Part shown: piece by piece, positions 58,725 to 64,000 of the stretch
Layout: each line of letters starts with the position of its first letter
Position numbering within the stretch: position 1 is the first letter of the stretch
NCBI GenBank assembly: GCA_034509495.1
Contig: CM067503.1
Span: forward strand, 25,861,768-25,925,767
Length of the DNA stretch: 64,000 bases
Direction of reading: 5' to 3'
Source of the DNA: Acestrorhynchus altus
Taxonomy: Eukaryota > Chordata > Actinopteri > Characiformes > Acestrorhynchidae
Translations under genes and position numbers: made by a program
The notes under the pieces: model-generated
The model's input: only the letters and a program-made list of their open reading frames with translations
The model's database searches: none
Told to the model about the DNA's origin: nothing

Positions 58725-58725
<1 letters not shown>
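56693..58725. other. No gene seen
   Basis: The minus-strand frames 56861-57124 and 57153-57545 lack a recognisable domain, apart from a very weak GRVIRRNPYL likeness to the Tc1 linker region that I do not trust. CT-rich interrupted sequence covers 58600-58640. Confidence 0.35.

Positions 58726-58783
<58 letters not shown>
58726..58783 (+). repeat. (CT)n microsatellite
   Basis: About 28 uninterrupted CT units. The cause of the Ser/Leu-rich frames around 58472-58810. Confidence 0.98.
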
Positions 58784-59231
58784 GGCTCTGTCTTTACAGG
58801 TGAATCATGAAGCCATATCCTGCTTTAAAGATGAATTATGATCATTCACATCATCTCTCTTCCTGTGCTGCTAATCACCAGCTCTCTCTCACACACCCTG
58901 CTTCTACTCCTGGCTCCTCCAGGTCACAAAGTGCAAAAGAACAAAAGATTCTTGGGCTACAGATGGACCTTTACCAAATGTGATTAGATTTGCCTAACAA
59001 TGCTTTACAACTTTCCTGATGCTACTTTGTGATATTAAGGTTCTTTCATTGGCTGGTACATTAATAGATTTTCACTTTCTAAGACATTTTTAAAATAGGT
59101 GCTAGCTAGTCTAAGACATTTCTGTCTTTTTTCCTCCAATTGTCTCTCTAATTTTTAATTCCCAAATTTAATTTAATTTAGCCAGAGCTCCTCCTATGAT
59201 ATAATGCTACCAGTGCAGGGAGGATCAAGAC
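58784..59231. other. No gene seen
   Basis: No feature recognised. Confidence 0.42.
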
Positions 59232-59510
59232 TAGGCCTGTCATGATAAAAAATTTTTAGACAATAAATTGGCAAATGATATTGCTATTTTAAGACCACTG
59301 ATGCCATTGATATAACGATAATATAATAGCATAATGCAATAACAACCCTTCCATTAGCAATGAACTTTTCATAATTAAAAATATTCAGACATTGTAATAA
59401 ATAGAAAATGTTTAAATATGTTGCATAAATAAAAGAAATAAAATAAAATCACTGTTTTTAAACAAGTTCTGGCAAGTTGTGCTACCTTGTACAGTTAAAG
59501 GTAAAGCTCC
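59232..59510 (+). mobile_element. Possible hAT-type non-autonomous element, left part
   Basis: It opens TAGGCCTGTCATGATAA with GACAATAAATTGGC and GATATAACGATAATA, which recalls fish hAT repeats that begin TAGGCCTGTCACGATAA. The right end is not found. The call depends on memory of the family. Confidence 0.45.
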
Positions 59511-59679
59511 CTAAAGAAAACTGTATGTAGACTATTTCAGCAGCACTGTATCGGAAAATGCTCCCAGCTGACATATTGGTAGGATAAGCCTAAATTGTTA
59601 TATGAGGGTAAAAAGAACGTAATTAAATTTCTTTTCTCCTTTTCTATGCCCATGTATGTGCCTTTGTCTTTGCTCTCCG

Positions 59680-59850
59680 GTGTTGACCAGAGGAGGATGG
59701 GTTCCTCTCAAGGTTTCTTCCTCTTGAGGGAGGGAGTTTTTCCTTGCCACTGTTTGCCCACTGGCTGCTTATTTGAGGCTTGGACCTGGATTTTTGTAAA
59801 GCTGCTTGGTGACAACTCCTTGTCCTTTGTGACAACTCTGTTGTCAGATA
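59680..59850 (+). mobile_element. R5 retroposon-like repeat, copy 2
   Basis: GACCAGAGGAGGATGGGTTC, CTCAAGGTTTCTTCCTC, GGAGTTTTTCCTTGCCACTG, CACTGGCTGCTTATTTGAG and TGTAAAGCTGCTTGGTGACA occur in order, matching 30770-30930. It lacks the terminal ATACAAATAAA-type tail. Confidence 0.75.
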
Positions 59851-61567
59851 CGCAGACTTAATGAACAGGTAGGAAGTGAAAGTACATGCAGGGTTGAAGA
59901 TTAATTAAACTAAGAACACACATTAACCATCACGACTAGACTAGATATGTAGACAAGTTGACAAGAAGACCAACAAAGACTGAGACTAAGGGCTTAGATA
60001 TATACTCAGAAGCACAAAACAAAGAGGAGACCAGAGAAGGACATGACAGATACGTGACACAAGCAACAAATACTTGTACGTTCAAATTGTATAACAACTC
60101 GACAGAACACAGGCTCACTCATGTTACTAGTCTCTCATTCCTCAGAAAATGTTCCCACAACAGAGCTGGAATGTGGCTTTGAAATGAGTCCAAATTAACT
60201 CACTTTTTTTATTGTGCAGTCTTTGGGAAGAACAGCTATTAGCTGACAGATTGATGACATATGTTCTATTGCAGTGTGCAGTGAAATACAGTTATGTGCA
60301 AGATTAGGTGTTGCAAGGAGAAAACAGATGTCACACATTTATTAAATGTGAAAGACTACAGTGACAGTAGTCTATGACAAAATATGGCAACTGTATCATA
60401 GACAGCTGTGGTAAAACTTTTATCCGCAATTCATCTCAGGGTGGAGGGTTAGTGTGCTCAGTATGGAGGGACCTACTGCACAGAACAGAACTGCATGACT
60501 GGCTCAAATACTCAAACAAGTAAATAAGTAAACAAAATGGGTAATATCGAGGTCATCTTCCACCAAAGCACACGAAGCTAGCCAACATTCAGATTGTCAA
60601 TAATGCATATTGTTGGACATTTAAATGCACTTAAAGGAGAACACTAACCGACAAATTTCTTACATCAGCTAATAGACACTTACACTGACTAGCATCATGC
60701 TGAGTAATGGGGAGACACTGAGGGCTATTCTACCCACACAGAGACAGTAAGGGACTCCTTGCCATGGAGAGGTATAGGATTACTATGAATCCAACCTGAT
60801 AATAGACTAACACTTACGTAGTCCCAATATAGTTATCCAGTCAAAGTCATATTTGATATGGATTCATTTAGGAGGAGGTCCACTTGTATAATGTATAAAG
60901 GTTTTAAATGACTAATTCACAAAGTTTAAGTTTCTGTGTAATTTACCTACATTTTTCCAAATAGCCAGGCTTAGCATGTCAAACCTAGAGGTTCACATCA
61001 ATGAGTGTATTTACATGCACTCAGTAATCTGATCTTAATTGTATTTCTGCTGTAAACAGCATACAGGTGATGTAGACATCAAGGATTTTTAGGTCATGCG
61101 CCATTTTGCTTGCATCTAGTGTAAAGGTTGTAATATAATCAGACTGAATAGCCTGTGATTGTGTCCTTTTATTTTTTAAATCATCTTATGCGCTGTGCTG
61201 TGCTGTTTTTGTGTCAGGGATAGCAACCTCTCAATAAAGACTTTAGTGCTTTAAATGTTAAGCTAAGGCTTATACCATATAGTGCCACTCTCCACCAATT
61301 CACCTGTCAAACAGGTTTCCCCCACTCATGCTAAGGATCCTTTTTCAAGAGCTCTATTCATATGGCACTATGTAGTTCAACATGTCAAATTAGCTTCTTC
61401 TTTAGCTAGTGTCTGGCTACACCAGTAGCTCTTATCTGGATCAGTTTAGGACTATATTTCAGGATATCTCATATTTCAAGGCTATTGCCATCATCAAGCC
61501 AATTTTTTATCATGTATCTTGCTTTAATGCAAGTGAAGGCTGATATGTTTAAAGCACAGATTTGACT
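59851..61567. other. No gene seen; unique sequence
   Basis: No coding motif or repeat family recognised over about 1.7 kb. Confidence 0.42.
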
Positions 61568-61690
61568 GATTATAGCCCCTGGTGAGCAAGCCAAAGGGCG
61601 ACAGTGGCTAGAAAAACCTTCCTCAGAGCTGGAGGAAGAAACCTTGGGAGGAACCAGGCTCACAAGGAGGAGGACCCATCCTCCTCTGGT
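61568..61690 (-). mobile_element. R5 retroposon-like repeat, copy 3 (reverse)
   Basis: Read on the minus strand: GGATGGGTCCTCCTCCTTGT, GAGCCTGGTTCCTCCCAAGG, TTTCTTCCTCCAGCTCTGAG, TAGCCACTGTCGCCC and TTGGCTTGCTCACCAGGGG. This is the best-preserved copy of the R5 core in the window. Confidence 0.8.
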
Positions 61691-62464
61691 CAAACTACTT
61701 ATACACATTTAGGGGACACTGGACCCCTACATCTCTGTTCTAATACTCGGGTATGCTGAAATAATATTAGTTCTCTGGTGGACATAATAGTAACAGTAGA
61801 TTTCTACATTGTTGGTGATGATGGGTGAGCAGCTTGGGGTCCTTCTCAGATGGGGCAGAAGATCTTGAGGTTAGGACTTAATCAGTTCAGGACGGTGGGT
61901 CATTGTTAACCCAGAAAAGGTACAGAGATTAATTAGTTTGATGTTTAAAAAGAGAATAGAGAATGTAAAAATTACCAGAGTGTGGCGAGTGACTCCAGCA
62001 GAGTGTTCTGTTACACACAGTAAACACACATGACTGATAAAGACCAATTCTTGACATTGATTGGTTTGTAGAATTTCCTGCATCAGATATTATTGTGTTT
62101 TTCAATGGGAATGAACAGATTAATTTGTTTTCCACTGTAACTGCTACCAGCAGCACCAGCTTCAAGCATAGTACTTGCATGAGTTTGTCATGCAACAGTT
62201 CTATCAACACAACCAGATATAAATGTTCCCATGAGCTACCACAGCTTCTTCTCTTGTTTAACAGCCCGATTCAATGTTCTAAAATTGTTCTAAAAATCTG
62301 AACCTTTCAAAACAGTGTTTTTCACACTGTTAACCATGAAAACTCTGGTTTTGGACAAAGATGACCTCTTTTGGTCAAATTAAATTTGGATCTTTGTTGC
62401 AGGCCAAGGCACCTTTCGCACGTATTATAAAAGTCTAGTATGAAAGTGTTTTAATCAATCTAAC
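61691..62464. other. No gene seen
   Basis: A small perfect palindrome AACAGTGTTTTTCACACTGTT lies near 62311-62331. No other feature recognised. Confidence 0.42.
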
Positions 62465-63938
62465 ACAGTGTTCCAAATTATTATGCAAATTATTTTTATA
62501 ATATGATTTTCCTAAATGGTCATATCATATCGTGAACCGTTGTGTATAAATCTAATATTATTGAACAAACCTTCAATAATATGGAATATATATTTATTTT
62601 TTTTTTCACAAAATATAAAAAATTCAAAAATTATTGTTATAAATTATTATGCAAAATGGAGTTTCAAAACATTTTATAGGTTGTAAAGATCTGAAAATTG
62701 AATTTTCTGAATTTGTAGCACTAAGAAGCATTTGATTTACTGAAATCAAAAGCTATTTCAATCAAAAACATTTTAACAGGCCAAGTTACATGTTAACATA
62801 GGACACTTTCTTTGAAATCACCTTCAGAATTCTTGCATCCATTAAACTTGTGAGTTTTTGGACAGTTTCTGCTTGAATTTCTTTGCAGGATGTCAGAATA
62901 GCCTCCCAGAGCTACTGTTTTGATGTGAACTGCCTCCAACCCTCATAGATCTTTTGCTTGAGAAGGATGGTGGCCACCCCATAAGTTTCTCTCTTTTTAT
63001 GCACATAGCAGCCAATGACACAGAGCTTTTTTGCAGCAGGAGATTGTTTTGCATGAAAATGATCTTGCTATGGGAGGCACAATTCTTCTTTTTGTACCAT
63101 GGAAGAAAATGGTCAGTTTGATGTTCTATATACTCTATAGTCTGTAAGTAATTTTTACTCCTTCAGGGATCCTTCAGGGGCCTACCAGCTCTCTCCCAAT
63201 GTTTCTGACCCAAAACATGGACCACCTCCTTGCTGACACTGTAGTCTTGTTGGGACATGCTGGCCATCCACCAACTATTCACTACTCCATCCTTCTGGAC
63301 CATCCAGATTTGCACAGCACTCATCAGTAAACTCATCAGTTTGAAAATTAGTCTTCATGTATATCTGGGCTCACTGCAACCATTTGTGAGCATTGGTTAG
63401 GGGTGGCTAAATAGTTGGTGTATGCACAACAGCAAGCCTCTGGAGAATCCTTCATCTTAAGGTTCATGGGACTCCAGTGGCACCAGCAGCTTCAAATATC
63501 TCTTTGCTGCTTTGAAATGGCATTTTAGCAGCTGCTCTCATAACCCAATGAATTTGTCTTTCAGAAACCTTTCTTATTATGCCTTTATCTGCACCCATCT
63601 GTGCTCTAAATCAGCTTAGGTTTTTGTGAAATATCTAATGTTTCATACCTTGTACAAGGTATTGCACTATTTGATGCTTTTCAGCAGCAGATAGATCCTT
63701 TTTCTTTCCCATATTGCTTGAAACCTGTGGCCTGCTTAATAATGTTGCCGGTTTAATAACATCCTTTTTTAAGTAGTTTAATTGGTCTCATCTTGCATAT
63801 TATAACAGGTATTTAATTGTCACAGATTAATTTTAGTGATCCAAAGAGCCATATGACACAATATCATCCATTAGTTTAATTGAAAAACAAAAAAATATAT
63901 AACACTTAAATCCAAATTGCATAATAATTTGGAACATG
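62465..63938 (-). mobile_element. Tc1/mariner-like transposon with both terminal repeats, decayed
   Basis: The left end GTGTTCCAAATTATTATGCA (from about 62469) and the right end TGCATAATAATTTGGAACAT (to about 63938) are inverted repeats. An internal copy of the ATTATTATGCAAA motif is at 62643. The span of about 1.47 kb is close to the usual size for the superfamily. The transposase is read on the minus strand and is broken. This is the only transposon in the window with both ends present along with a coding relic. Confidence 0.88.
62790..63712 (-). pseudogene. Tc1/mariner-type transposase pseudogene
   Basis: The start MGKKKDLSAAEKHQIVQYL lies at about 63711-63655 and is followed by a stop after VQGMKH. 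The first catalytic block reads TDECCANLDGPEGWSS with a stop soon after (about 63335-63280). WYKKKN and FMQNN follow near 63090-63045, where the family normally has an Asp, so the second catalytic residue is changed to Asn. The segment with the third acid is deleted between MGWPPS and KQKIYEG (about 62960). The C-terminal tail ILTSCKEIQAETVQKLTS is readable up to about 62840. It is inactive by at least three independent lesions. Confidence 0.88.
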
Positions 63939-64000
63939 TAGATAATTCTGTAAGAAATCACACAAACAGGCTCAACTACAGTTTGAGGCAAACGTGAGTG

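Overview
The window looks like vertebrate nuclear DNA, most likely from a ray-finned fish. I infer this from very frequent long (CA)n, (GT)n, (CT)n and (GATA)n microsatellites, several Tc1/mariner remnants, hAT-type and fold-back miniature elements, fish-type LINE remnants with a short 3' tail motif, and a tRNA-derived SINE whose sequence I associate with characins and related otophysan fish. The lineage call rests on memory of repeat families and is not a database match. I found no bacterial operon, CRISPR array, prophage or convincing host protein-coding gene. The open frames present are short, cross simple repeats, or lie inside transposon relics. The stretch reads as intergenic or deep intronic DNA.

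Layout. 1-10 kb: mostly unique AT-rich sequence, a first copy of a five-copy repeat (R1), a 42-bp telomere-like minisatellite near 2.1-2.3 kb, a hAT-type fragment at 4.8 kb, a purine tract at 6 kb, and a LINE endonuclease scrap folded back on itself at 9.0-9.14 kb. 10-21 kb: a near full-length but broken Tc1 element (10.55-11.78 kb), the densest microsatellite cluster (12.2-16.0 kb), SINE copies, a second R1 copy, and R2 copies. 21-36 kb: R1 again, a (CACT)n/(CT)n block, a strong hairpin at 25.0 kb, a reverse-strand LINE end that runs into (GATA)n, a fold-back miniature element at 27.6-28.3 kb, mariner and Tc1 scraps, and a tidy 196-bp hAT miniature element at 33.36 kb. 35.5-44.6 kb: the most layered part, with a Tc1-like 5' end, a second fold-back element copy, a SINE, a LINE carrying a nested hAT transposase relic, a second LINE copy with the same 3' end, and two more R1 copies. 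46.9-48.1 kb: two degenerate tandem units of about 600 bp. 48-64 kb: sparse SINE/LINE-type tails, microsatellites and, at the right edge, a degenerate Tc1/mariner element with both terminal inverted repeats.

No set of genes works together here; the biology is that of transposable elements and their decay. Blocks with balanced base composition and several TAAT cores (near 6.2, 12.3, 21.2, 24.0, 32.2, 45.3 and 52.5 kb) are the places where conserved regulatory DNA might sit, but that can only be tested by cross-species alignment. I saw no clear candidate for a new biological system. The best leads are the two hairpins, the five-copy R1 family and the fold-back element.
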